Below are positions 52,591 to 60,301 of a DNA stretch of 64,000 bases, piece by piece. Source of the stretch: Saccharothrix carnea (GTDB taxonomy: Bacteria > Actinomycetota > Actinomycetes > Mycobacteriales > Pseudonocardiaceae); NCBI RefSeq assembly GCF_003014735.1, contig NZ_PYAX01000016.1, forward strand, positions 62,001-126,000, in the 5' to 3' direction. The notes under the pieces were generated by a model. The model was not told where the DNA came from, ran no database searches, and was given only the letters and a program-made list of their open reading frames with translations. Every line of letters starts with the position of its first letter. Position 1 is the first letter of the stretch. Both the position numbers and the translations under genes were made by a program.

Positions 52591-53091
52591 ATGACTGATC
52601 AACGCGAGGTTGCCATCGTCCGCTGGCCAGGTCAGACCCCTTCCGCCCAGGATGGACTGGCAGATCTGCTGGCGGCCTACCATCTGCAGACGCAGGCCGA
52701 GAAGGGTGAGGCCGTCGCCGGTGTGGGTGGGTTGCCGGACCGCTACCGGGTAGAGATCGCGGATCCGCAAGCCGTGTTCGAAGACGATGTCGTGCTGCTG
52801 GCGTTGAGCGGGGACACCGCGGTGGGCTGCCTGGTGGTGACCGCCTCTGTCGACGGACAGTCCGAGGTCAAGAGGCTCTGGACGGACCCGGCGTTCCGGG
52901 GGCAAGGCATCGCGTCCAGCCTGGTCAGCGCCGCGCTTGTGCATGCTGCGGAAAGCGGCGTCAGCGCGGTGCGGCTGTCGGTGTGGAAGTGGCGGGCAGG
53001 CGCGATCGCCCTGTACGAGCGCCTCGGATTCACCGTCACCGAGTCGTGGGACGAGCGGGACCAGCTGGTCTGCATGGAACGAGCCGTGTGA
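52591..53091 (+). CDS. GNAT-family N-acetyltransferase
   Basis: 166 residues from the ATG at 52591. The acetyl-CoA site is RLWTDPAFRGQGIASSLVSAAL (R/QxxGxG/A type) near residue 98, with the C-terminal strand pattern ALYERLGFTVTESW. The substrate is unknown. It sits between the 2-methylisoborneol synthase and a decayed transposase, has no clear ribosome site, and may be a passenger of past transposition. Confidence 0.8.
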   Translation: MTDQREVAIVRWPGQTPSAQDGLADLLAAYHLQTQAEKGEAVAGVGGLPDRYRVEIADPQAVFEDDVVLLALSGDTAVGCLVVTASVDGQSEVKRLWTDPAFRGQGIASSLVSAALVHAAESGVSAVRLSVWKWRAGAIALYERLGFTVTESWDERDQLVCMERAV

Positions 53092-53095
53092 GTGG

Positions 53096-53560
53096 TCACA
53101 GCCATTCATTGATGGCCGCGACGAGGACGGTCGCCTCGTAGCGGACCGCAAGCTTGTCATAGCGCGTCGCCACAGCGCGGTGCTTCTGGCGCTGCTCGCC
53201 GGCCAGGTGCAGCTTGGTGGTCCGGCCGCCGCGCGAGCGTCCAAGCCCGTGATCGTCGGGCTCGGCGGCAATGCCTCCGGGCGGCTGCTTCTGCAGGTCC
53301 CCTTTTTCCGCGCCCCGGCGGCATGCTGGTGAGCGCGCACAACGGTGGAGTCGACGTTGATGTCCCAGGTGATCAGGTCCTTCGCGTCCGCCCGGGCCTG
53401 TAGTTGGGTGACGATCCGCTGCCAGACGCCGTTTCGCTGCCAACGGCGGAACAGGTCGTACACCCGGCCCCACGGCCCATACTCCTCGGGTACGTCCCGC
53501 CAGGGGATGCCGGTGCGGACCCGGAACCGTATGCCGTCGACCCACCTACCCCGCACCGCC
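53096..53560 (-). pseudogene. Decayed IS5-family (IS427-like) transposase
   Basis: Read on the minus strand, the upstream frame gives DGIRFRVRTGIPWRDVPEEYGPW, FRRWQRNGVWQRI and STVVRAHQHAAGARKKG, typical of IS5-group transposases. A run AAAAAGGGG (53307-53299) is the programmed frameshift site, after which the second frame continues with GDLQKQPPGG and GLGRSRGGRTTKLHLA. At about 53190 the sequence jumps to KHRAVATRYDKLAVRYEATV...NEWL, skipping roughly 120 residues of the catalytic core. The N-terminus before DGIRF is also lost. It is a fixed, non-functional remnant. Confidence 0.85.
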
Positions 53561-53691
53561 CGCACCGAACTGCATCGCCTGCTCACCCCGCTGGACGAGG
53601 AATCCCGCCGGCGAACCTTGCCAAACCCGCACTCGACCACCCCAGGCCACTGGTGGCGCCGAAGACTGTACGACCGCGACTAGACCTCAAT

Positions 53692-53820
53692 GCTCTGACC
53701 TGCACCTTCGCGAGTCACCAGTTCCACGATCGGGTGATCATGCTCCCGACTTCAAAGAACACGGTGTTATTATTCAACTGAAACGTCGGGAGAAACAACA
53801 AGGCCCGCCTCGACCGGCCG
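53692..53820. repeat. Long inverted repeat, right copy (~130 bp)
   Basis: Reverse complement of this segment matches 39461-39590 at about 90%. It lies about 130 bases beyond the truncated 5' end of the decayed transposase. Between 53561 and 53691 no gene is supported; a short plus-strand frame ending in RRRLYDRD at 53683 could be a fragment of a lost gene. Confidence 0.75.
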
Positions 53821-53858
53821 CATGCCCGCCACGGGAAGGGCCTCGCGAGCGTCCGGGT

Positions 53859-54272
53859 TCAGCCGAAGTCCAGCCGGCGCCGCCCGCCATGGGCGACATC
53901 GTCCCACCAGGCGCCGGCCGACTCGGCAGCTGCGGCCTCGATCGCCTCGATCCGGTGCGGGCCGTCGCGCACGTGGACGCGGACGGCGGTGGCCGCCTCG
54001 TGGACCCTGGCGGCGCCGAGGCCCGCCGGCACGGCGAGGGTGGTCCTGGTGATGATGGCCCCGGTCGTCCGGTGCTGTCCGGCGGCTGGCTGCGGTGGCC
54101 GAGTGCGGTGGCTGCGTGCGGTGGCCGCGTGCGTCGGCTGAGTGCGGTGGCCGAGTGCGCTGGCCGACTGCGCGCTGGCACGGGTGAGGGCGCGGGCCCG
54201 TTGGGTCAGCTGCATCGTGCGGTCGTCGACCTGCCGGGCCCAGTGGTGGTCGGGTGCGGTGCGGTCCTGCAC
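53859..54272 (-). CDS. Hypothetical small protein or gene remnant
   Basis: About 137 codons. The C-terminal 60 residues (VPAGLGAARVHEAATAVRVHVRDGPHRIEAIEAAAAESAGAWWDDVAHGG) look like genuine coding sequence. The N-terminal half is made of low-complexity repeats rich in His, Arg, Thr and Gln that follow the tandem DNA repeats. I do not recognise it and the start is unclear. Confidence 0.35.
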   Translation of the reverse strand: MQDRTAPDHHWARQVDDRTMQLTQRARALTRASAQSASALGHRTQPTHAATARSHRTRPPQPAAGQHRTTGAIITRTTLAVPAGLGAARVHEAATAVRVHVRDGPHRIEAIEAAAAESAGAWWDDVAHGGRRRLDFG

Positions 54273-54500
54273 GGGGGTCGGCCGAGTCGGCGGTCACGGG
54301 CATCGGTTGCGGCCGCGGTGGATCGTCCTGGCGCGGGGGCGGCAGGTGCTGGGTGCGTTGACGCCACGGTGGGCACGGGAGTGGTGGGCGCGAGAACGGC
54401 GGTTGAGGCGCGGGAGCGGCGGGTGTGGCGGCGGTGGGCGGGGCGGTGGGTGCGGGAGTGGTGGGTGGGTGCGGGAGTGGTGGGTGGGGTAGTGGGTGGG
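54083..54500. repeat. Degenerate G-rich tandem repeats
   Basis: Short units of the type GCGGTGGCCGAGT/GCGGTGGCTGCGT occur about six times at 54090-54170, and GTGGGTGCGGGAGTGGTGG units at 54360-54500. The plus strand is strongly G-rich with many GGG runs. No protein gene is supported over the second block. Confidence 0.6.
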
Positions 54501-54506
54501 TTTGGG

Positions 54507-54540
54507 CGGCGTCGCACCCGGGGGAGCGGGTGCGACGCCG
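54507..54540 (-). terminator. Terminator of the GH127-like gene
   Basis: Perfect 14-bp inverted repeat CGGCGTCGCACCCG/CGGGTGCGACGCCG with a six-base loop, 18 bases after the minus-strand stop at 54558. Confidence 0.7.
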
Positions 54541-54557
54541 GGGGTGGGTGGGGGTGG

Positions 54558-57296
54558 TCAGATGAAGCGCCAGAGGTGGTCGGTGGTGCCGTTGTCGTCG
54601 TACAGCACGACCTGTGTGCCGCGGGCGGTGGAGGCGTTGGTTAGGCCTAGGACTCGGCCGCCGTTGGCGCACTGGATGCGGAAGTAGCCGTTGGTGCCGT
54701 GGCGCAGGCGCCACTTGTGGTCGGTGGTGCCGTTGTCGGACCACTGGAGCACTCGGGCGTTGTTGGCGTTGGCGCCGTTCTCGACGCCGAGGACCTTGCC
54801 GCTGTGCGAGTTGCGCAGCCGGAAGTAGCCGTCGGGGTCGAGAACTGCGGTCCACAAGTGGTCGGCGGTGCCGTTGTCGTCCCACTGCACGACCAGCCCA
54901 CCATCCGAAGTGGACATGTCTTGCACGCCGAGAACCAAGCCACTGGCACGGTTCTGCACGCGGCGGGTGCCGGTCGGTACGAAGCGCCACCGGTTGTCGG
55001 CCGAGCCGTTGTCCGAGTCCTGCACGGCCTGCGCGCCCTGGGCCGTCGAGGCGTTCAGGATGCCCAGCACCTTGCCGCTGTTGGCGTTGCGCAGCTTGTG
55101 GGTGCCGTCACCGTGGTCGACCACGGTCCAGCGGTGGTCGGCCGTGCCGGTGTCGCCCCACTGCAGGACGCGGGCGTTGTCGGCGGTGGACATGTTCTCG
55201 ACGCCCAGCACCTTGCCGCTGTGCGAGTTGCGCAGCCGGACGTCGCTCCCGTCCACCACGATCTGCCAGTTGTGGTCGGCGGTCCCGGTGTCGCCCCACT
55301 GCACGGCCGGCCCACCATCCGAAGTGGACATGTCCTGCACGCCGAGCACCAGGCCGCTCGCGGCGTTGAACAACCGGTAGGAGGCTTCCGAGCCGCCCCC
55401 GCCACCGGCGGTGGTCCAGTAGACGGTGTAGTTGAAGCCGTGGGCGTCGTGGAACGGGCCGAGGTTGACCGTCGCACCATCGGCCTGCGCGGTGAACGCC
55501 AGCGACGACGTGCTGGTGCGGGTGATGGAGCCGACGTTGAGCGCGGGCGGCCGGGACAGGGCGGTGTTGCCGTAGTTGCCCGCCAGGACCGCCGGTCCGT
55601 AGCTGATCGCGGCGACGGCGGGGTTGTCGTTGGCGGCCTGCATGATCACCCGCATGGGCAGGCGCAGGGTCACCGCGTCACCGGGAGCCCACGACCTGGT
55701 CAACGAGGCGTAGCTGCCGGGAGTCGCGGTGACGCCCTGGGCGACGCCGTTGACGCTGACGGTGGCACCGGTGGTCCACGCGGGGATGCGCAGGCGCATC
55801 GTCCACGACCCCTCCACGCTGCCGCTGACCGTGATGGTGGTGGTGTCGGACGCCGGGTAGGTCGTGGTCTGGGTGACCGTGATGCCCCGCTCCGACCAGG
55901 TCAGCACGGACGGCGCGTAGAGGTTCACCGTGAGCGTGGTGCCGCTGCGGAAGTAGATCGAGTTGGCCAGGGACGTGTTGACCTCCAGGGCGGTGCCCTG
56001 GCAGCACCAGAACGTGGTGTAGTCGGTGCTCCAGTTGCCGCCGCCCCACGCGGGCCCGGTGTTGCCGCGCCGGTGGCCGGGGTTGAGGCCGGTGAAGTAG
56101 CAGATGTGGCCGTGCGGGTCGGCGGTGTTCTGCTGGCCGATGAGGTGGTTGATGAGCGCGCGCTCGTAGAAGTCGAAGTACGCCGCGTTGTCCGGTTGCA
56201 GCAGCCACAGCTCGCGGGTCAGCTTGAGCATGTTGTAGCTGTTGCACGCCTCGGCGGTGTCGGTGTTGAGGTAGGAGGCGATGGCGTTGGGCGCGCGGAA
56301 GTGCTCGGCCTGGCTGTTGCCGCCGATCGCGTACGTGTGCGCGCCGACGGTGATGTTCCACGCGTTGGACGCGATGTCGCGGTAGCGGGTGGTGCCGGTG
56401 GCCTTGTACTCGCGCGCCGCGCCGATCCACTTGGCCACCTGGGTGTTGGCGTGCAGGCCGTTGAGCCGGTCCTGGTTCGCGGCCAACGGGTCGAACACGG
56501 CCGCGTGGTCGAACCGCTGGGCGGTCGCGAGCCACCGGGCGTCCCCGGTCTGCTGGTACAGGTCGGTCAGCACGGCGTTCATGCCGCCGAACTCCGTGCC
56601 CAGCACGCGCTGCATCTGGCTGTAGGACAGCCTGGCCGTGCGCCAGTCGACCCAGCCCGCGAACCGCAGCAGCACGTCGCGCGCCTGGGTGTTGCCGATG
56701 TGGCGCCACACGTCCAGCAGACCGGCCAACGTCTTGTGCAGCGCGTAGTACGACACCGACTTGGGGCTGCCCGCCTCCATCGAGTCGAAGTCGGACTCGG
56801 GGAAACCGGACAGGTAGCCGGTGTTGAAGCCCGCTGCCGCGTTGTTCGCCTGGCACTTCGCCAGCTCGGCGACCATGAGGTTCGCCCTGTCGCGGCACGT
56901 GGTGTCGCCCAGCACGGCCCACGCCTGCGCCCACGCGCTGAGGAAGTGACCCTGGCTGTGGGTGCGGAAGGGGAAGTTCGGCGCCTCCCACCCGCCGAGT
57001 GCCGCCGCGCCGTTGGTGGACAGCCGGTGGTTGGCCCGGAAGTTGTAGAGCAACCGGTTCACGTCCACGAAGCGCAGGTAGGTCAACGTGCGGTTCTGGT
57101 TGTCCAGCCAACGCCCGGAGGTCAGCCGGACCTGGCTCAGGTCGAACGGGTGGGCCGCTACCCCGATGTCCCCGCGGACCGGCGGAACGGAGGCGGCGTG
57201 TGCCGTTCCGACGATCAGGGACGGTGCGGTGGTCGCGACGGCGGCGACCCCGGCGGCTTGCAGCAGTCTGCGTCGGCTCAACGATGAGGACGACAT
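54558..57296 (-). CDS. Secreted GH127-like beta-L-arabinofuranosidase with ricin-type lectin domains
   Basis: 912 residues, good GGAG site. A twin-arginine signal (SRRRLLQAAG) is followed by the GH127/DUF1680 catalytic region (residues about 45-620): FPFRTHSQGHFLSAWAQAW, HTYAIGGNSQAEHF with a Glu near 315, ACNSYNMLKLTRELW and the paired cysteines in FWCCQGTALE near 430. These Cys/Glu residues form the zinc site and nucleophile in the family. GH127 and related GH146 enzymes remove beta-L-arabinofuranose from plant glycans. From about 640 on, two ricin/CBM13 lectin domains with repeated QWGDTGTADH/QDSDNGSADN units would bind sugars. It is the last of the minus-strand plant-polymer genes. Confidence 0.85.
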   Translation of the reverse strand: MSSSSLSRRRLLQAAGVAAVATTAPSLIVGTAHAASVPPVRGDIGVAAHPFDLSQVRLTSGRWLDNQNRTLTYLRFVDVNRLLYNFRANHRLSTNGAAALGGWEAPNFPFRTHSQGHFLSAWAQAWAVLGDTTCRDRANLMVAELAKCQANNAAAGFNTGYLSGFPESDFDSMEAGSPKSVSYYALHKTLAGLLDVWRHIGNTQARDVLLRFAGWVDWRTARLSYSQMQRVLGTEFGGMNAVLTDLYQQTGDARWLATAQRFDHAAVFDPLAANQDRLNGLHANTQVAKWIGAAREYKATGTTRYRDIASNAWNITVGAHTYAIGGNSQAEHFRAPNAIASYLNTDTAEACNSYNMLKLTRELWLLQPDNAAYFDFYERALINHLIGQQNTADPHGHICYFTGLNPGHRRGNTGPAWGGGNWSTDYTTFWCCQGTALEVNTSLANSIYFRSGTTLTVNLYAPSVLTWSERGITVTQTTTYPASDTTTITVSGSVEGSWTMRLRIPAWTTGATVSVNGVAQGVTATPGSYASLTRSWAPGDAVTLRLPMRVIMQAANDNPAVAAISYGPAVLAGNYGNTALSRPPALNVGSITRTSTSSLAFTAQADGATVNLGPFHDAHGFNYTVYWTTAGGGGGSEASYRLFNAASGLVLGVQDMSTSDGGPAVQWGDTGTADHNWQIVVDGSDVRLRNSHSGKVLGVENMSTADNARVLQWGDTGTADHRWTVVDHGDGTHKLRNANSGKVLGILNASTAQGAQAVQDSDNGSADNRWRFVPTGTRRVQNRASGLVLGVQDMSTSDGGLVVQWDDNGTADHLWTAVLDPDGYFRLRNSHSGKVLGVENGANANNARVLQWSDNGTTDHKWRLRHGTNGYFRIQCANGGRVLGLTNASTARGTQVVLYDDNGTTDHLWRFI

Positions 57297-57312
57297 GGCA
57301 CTCCTGTCGTGG

Positions 57313-57352
57313 GCCGCCCCGGGCGTCGCGAGTCGTACGAGCCCGGGGCGGC
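57313..57352 (-). terminator. Terminator of the CE1 esterase gene
   Basis: Perfect 12-bp inverted repeat GCCGCCCCGGGC/GCCCGGGGCGGC around 16 bases, just downstream of the esterase stop at 57373. Confidence 0.7.
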
Positions 57353-57372
57353 GTGGTCGGTCCTCGGTGCCC

Positions 57373-58737
57373 TCAGCCGGTCGTGCAGGTGTTGCCGTTG
57401 AGGGTGAACGAGGCGGGTGCGGCGGTGTTGCCGGTGTGGTTCGCCTGGAAGCCGATGGTGACCGAGGCGTTCGGGGCGAGGTTGGCGTTGTAGGAGACGT
57501 TCCGGGCGGTCACCTGACCGGAGGTCGGGGAGTAGGTGGCGTTCCAGCCGGAGGTGATGGTCTGGCCACCTGGCAGCGTGAACACCAACGACCAGCCGTT
57601 GACCGGGGTGGTGCCGGTGTTGGTGACGGTGATGCTCGACGTCAGGCCGGTGTTCCAGGCGTTGACGGTGTCGGTGACGCGGCAGGTCGTGCCGGGCACC
57701 GAGGTCGTCGTCGTTGTCGTGCTGGTGGTCGTGGTGGTCGTGGTGGTCGTCGTTGTGGTGGTGGTGGTGGTTGTCGTCGTCGTGGGGCCGGTGCCCGCGA
57801 ACTGGTTGACGAACTTCCACACCTCGGCCGACGTCCAGGTCCGACCGCCGTCTTCGCACGCGCACCCGTCGACCGGAGCCGGGGTGTGGCCGTTGTCGAA
57901 CGCCGCCCACACGACCGGGTACCCGGCACGGCAGCCGCTGTAGGTCGTGACCACGTGGGACAGGCTGCCCTGGCGGGGCTCCGGCGGGTTCTGCGCGGTG
58001 CAGCCGTTGTTGCGCACGAACGTGTCGCGCATCGTCCGACCCTGGGAGATGTTGAGCACGTTGTCGGTGAGACCGTGCAACCCCATGTAGGCGATGGGCT
58101 GGGTGCCGCCGTTGCACCCGCTGAGCAGTCCGCCCGCGTAGACCACGACCGCGCGGAACGTGGTGGCGCGGGCGCAGGCCACCGCGTACGACATCGCGCC
58201 GCCGTAGCTGAAGCCGCCGGCGAAGCGCTGGGTGGTGTCGATGCACAGGGCGGCGTCGAGCTGCCGGAGCAGGTCGTCGACGAAGGTCAGGTCACGGCCA
58301 TTGGTGTTCGCCCAGCCGTTGCTGATGCCCTGCGGTGCGACGAAGATCATGGAGTTGTTCGCCGCGTCCGCTTGCTTGCGCAACCCGTAGTAGGACCAGT
58401 TGTACCCGGAGCCACCTCCCGAGTCGACGTCGTTGGCCGTCCCGTTGAGCCAGTGGAAGCCGACGAACAGCCGGTACTGGCGGTTGGGGTCGTAGTTCGC
58501 GGGCACCCGCAGGATGTAGGTGCGGTTCTGGCCGCCGCTGGTGATCGTGTGCGTGCCGCTGGCCAGACCGGGCGCCTTGCCGCACCCGGCCGTGGCGGCT
58601 GCGGCGCCGACCTGGTCGGCCTGCGTGCCGCCGAGCGCGACGCCGCCCGCTCCCAGTAGGAACAGGGCACCGGCCGCCGCGGCGGCTATCAGGGACCTGC
58701 GCCGGGACGTGGCGCGGCCCGCGTGTTGGTGGAACAT
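57373..58737 (-). CDS. Secreted CE1-type esterase (feruloyl/acetylxylan) with C-terminal CBM2
   Basis: 454 residues from the ATG at 58737 (AAAGGGA site). A signal peptide (RRRSLIAAAAAGALFLLGAG) leads to a polyhydroxybutyrate-depolymerase/CE1-like alpha/beta hydrolase: nucleophile elbow GGFSYGGAMSY near residue 165 and the late His in FDNGHTPAPVDG near 270. A run of about 20 Thr residues with few interruptions links to a CBM2 (CRVTDTVNAWNTGLTSSITV..., Cys-paired ends) that binds cellulose or xylan. CE1 enzymes remove ferulate or acetate from xylan, which suits the xylanase and GH43 genes upstream. Confidence 0.87.
   Translation of the reverse strand: MFHQHAGRATSRRRSLIAAAAAGALFLLGAGGVALGGTQADQVGAAAATAGCGKAPGLASGTHTITSGGQNRTYILRVPANYDPNRQYRLFVGFHWLNGTANDVDSGGGSGYNWSYYGLRKQADAANNSMIFVAPQGISNGWANTNGRDLTFVDDLLRQLDAALCIDTTQRFAGGFSYGGAMSYAVACARATTFRAVVVYAGGLLSGCNGGTQPIAYMGLHGLTDNVLNISQGRTMRDTFVRNNGCTAQNPPEPRQGSLSHVVTTYSGCRAGYPVVWAAFDNGHTPAPVDGCACEDGGRTWTSAEVWKFVNQFAGTGPTTTTTTTTTTTTTTTTTTTTSTTTTTTSVPGTTCRVTDTVNAWNTGLTSSITVTNTGTTPVNGWSLVFTLPGGQTITSGWNATYSPTSGQVTARNVSYNANLAPNASVTIGFQANHTGNTAAPASFTLNGNTCTTG
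57703..57785 (-). repeat. Thr-codon simple repeat (linker)
   Basis: Near-continuous ACC/ACG/ACA codons on the minus strand, coding the poly-Thr linker of the CE1 esterase. Such tracts tend to change in length by whole codons. Confidence 0.8.
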
Positions 58738-58842
58738 CGTTGTCCCTTTCGTTGTCGGATGAGTCTGCCCCGTCATGTTCACGCTCACAAGTGCTTCCAC
58801 CCTGGTTTCAGGGAGGTTGCACCATTAGATGGAACTGCGGTA

Positions 58843-58854
58843 GTTAGCGATAAC
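58843..58854 (-). promoter_or_regulatory. LacI-type operator candidate upstream of the CE1 esterase
   Basis: GTTAGCGATAAC is a near-perfect palindrome of the GTTAGCGCTAAC type bound by LacI-family sugar repressors in actinobacteria. It lies 106 bases upstream of the esterase start. No repressor gene is in the window. Confidence 0.5.
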
Positions 58855-58884
58855 ATTGGATGGCGGAGTTGGCGGGAGACGACG

Positions 58885-58930
58885 AACGGCCGCCTGCGCA
58901 CGCGGGTGACGCGTGCCCGTGGCGGCCGTT
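58885..58930 (-). terminator. Terminator of the CBM2 alpha/beta hydrolase gene
   Basis: AACGGCCGCC/GGCGGCCGTT enclosing a nested GCACGCG/CGCGTGC stem, 20 bases after the stop at 58950. Confidence 0.7.
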
Positions 58931-58949
58931 GCCCTCGGTGTTGTCCGAG

Positions 58950-60227
58950 TCAGAAGTTCTTCGTGGACACCGTCCAGGGCGCCTTGGCCGCCAGCCCGGA
59001 GGGGCTGAGGATGTAGGTGCGCGCTGCCTGGTTGCCGTTGAGCACCATGTCGAGGAACTGCACGACCGTCGTCATGCCGTCGCTCAGCTGGCTGCCGGTG
59101 ATGAAGCCACCGTGACCGGCCTGCGGGTGGCGGGCCAGCACGGACGGGACGGTGGCCAGGTCGTAGGTGGCCTGGTTGTTGGCGTAGGCGACGTCGGAGG
59201 GGCCGCCGTCCATGAACAGGGCGGGCGTGTGCAGCTCGCGGACCTCGGAGCGCGGGTAGCCGAAAGAACCATCGGCGAAGAACCCGCTGTTCAACGAGAC
59301 GACCGCGGACACGCGGCCGTCCTGGCCCGCGACCATGGCCTCCAGGCCGCCGCACGAGTGGCCCGCGGTGGCCACCTTGGTCAGGTCCAGGCGCTGGCGC
59401 AGCGGCGCTCCGGAGCGGTTCTGCTCCCGCTCGGCCCACGTGATCGCGTCCGTCAGCAGGGAGGGGATCGGAGATCCGCTCGGCACGCCGTTGGGAGAGC
59501 CGTCGACGGAGCCGGTGTCCACCACGACGAAGCCCTTCGACGCGATGAACGTCAGGATCCGGGTGACCTCGCTGTTGTCCGTGTGCGCGCACGCGCCGTT
59601 CCCGAACGCCAGCACGGGCAGCGGCCGGTCGACCGCCTGCGGGTTCGCCGGGCGGAACACGGTGTAGCGGTTGTCGCCGTACGCGCCTTCCCGGGTGACG
59701 GGGAAGTTGTTCTCGATCAACGGACGGCCCGGTTGAGGCGTCGTGGTCGTGGTCGTCGTCGCGGTGGTGGTGGTGGTGGTGGTCGTCGTCGTCGTCGTGG
59801 TCGTCGATCCCGTGCACACGGTGCCGTTGAGGGTGAACACAGACGGAGGCGTCGAGCGGGCGCCGGACGCGGCGTTGAAGCCGAACGACACCGTCGCACC
59901 GGTGGCCATGGAGCCGTTCCACGGTGCGTTGACGGCGGTGACCTGGGCGCCGGACTGGGTGTGCGACCCGTTCCACCACTGCGTGATCCGCTCGTCACCC
60001 GAGAACGACCACGACAACCGCCACCCGCTCACGGGGTCGCCGAGGTTCGTCACGACCACGTTGGCACCGAACCCGCCCGGCCACTGGGAGGCGATGGCGT
60101 AGTCGACCCGGCAACCGGCTGCGGCCGATGCGGACTGCGACCCGAGCAGGGCCGCGGTGGTCGCGGCGAGGGCGACGGCGGACACCAGCGCGGCCGACCG
60201 TGACGCGGGGGAGTGGTTCCTGCGCAT
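58950..60227 (-). CDS. Secreted alpha/beta hydrolase with N-terminal CBM2
   Basis: 425 residues; GGAG site before the ATG at 60227. A signal peptide is followed by a CBM2 (CRVDYAIASQWPGGFGANVVVTNLG... to CTG), a poly-Thr linker of about 20 residues, and a hydrolase domain. The domain has nucleophile elbow TAGHSCGGLEAM near residue 300, Asp in FMDGGPSDVAYANN and His in QAGHGGFI. The fold resembles dienelactone-hydrolase/cutinase-like esterases. The order CBM2-linker-hydrolase is reversed compared with the neighbouring CE1 esterase. Substrate is probably an ester on plant polysaccharide. Confidence 0.82.
   Translation of the reverse strand: MRRNHSPASRSAALVSAVALAATTAALLGSQSASAAAGCRVDYAIASQWPGGFGANVVVTNLGDPVSGWRLSWSFSGDERITQWWNGSHTQSGAQVTAVNAPWNGSMATGATVSFGFNAASGARSTPPSVFTLNGTVCTGSTTTTTTTTTTTTTTATTTTTTTPQPGRPLIENNFPVTREGAYGDNRYTVFRPANPQAVDRPLPVLAFGNGACAHTDNSEVTRILTFIASKGFVVVDTGSVDGSPNGVPSGSPIPSLLTDAITWAEREQNRSGAPLRQRLDLTKVATAGHSCGGLEAMVAGQDGRVSAVVSLNSGFFADGSFGYPRSEVRELHTPALFMDGGPSDVAYANNQATYDLATVPSVLARHPQAGHGGFITGSQLSDGMTTVVQFLDMVLNGNQAARTYILSPSGLAAKAPWTVSTKNF
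59739..59806 (-). repeat. Thr-codon simple repeat (linker)
   Basis: ACC/ACG-rich codon run coding the poly-Thr linker between CBM2 and hydrolase; one GCG interrupts it. Similar in composition to the tract in the CE1 esterase gene. Confidence 0.8.
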
Positions 60228-60261
60228 GGGATTGCTCCTTCCCGGCTCATCCGGTTCGAGG

Positions 60262-60295
60262 GGTGGGAGGACCCGGGGCGCCGGGCCCTCCCACC
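60262..60295 (-). terminator. Terminator of the GH10 xylanase gene
   Basis: GGTGGGAGGACCCGG pairs with CCGGGCCCTCCCACC with a single mismatch and a four-base loop, directly after the xylanase stop at 60302. Confidence 0.7.
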
Positions 60296-60301
60296 GCGTG
60301 C

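Noticed and set aside
53404..53781. Plus-strand frame opposite the transposase remnant
   Set aside because: It is antisense to transposase-coding sequence and then runs into the inverted repeat; no domain is recognisable.
54083..54500. CRISPR array
   Set aside because: Repeats are short, degenerate and contiguous without unique spacers, and no cas genes are present.
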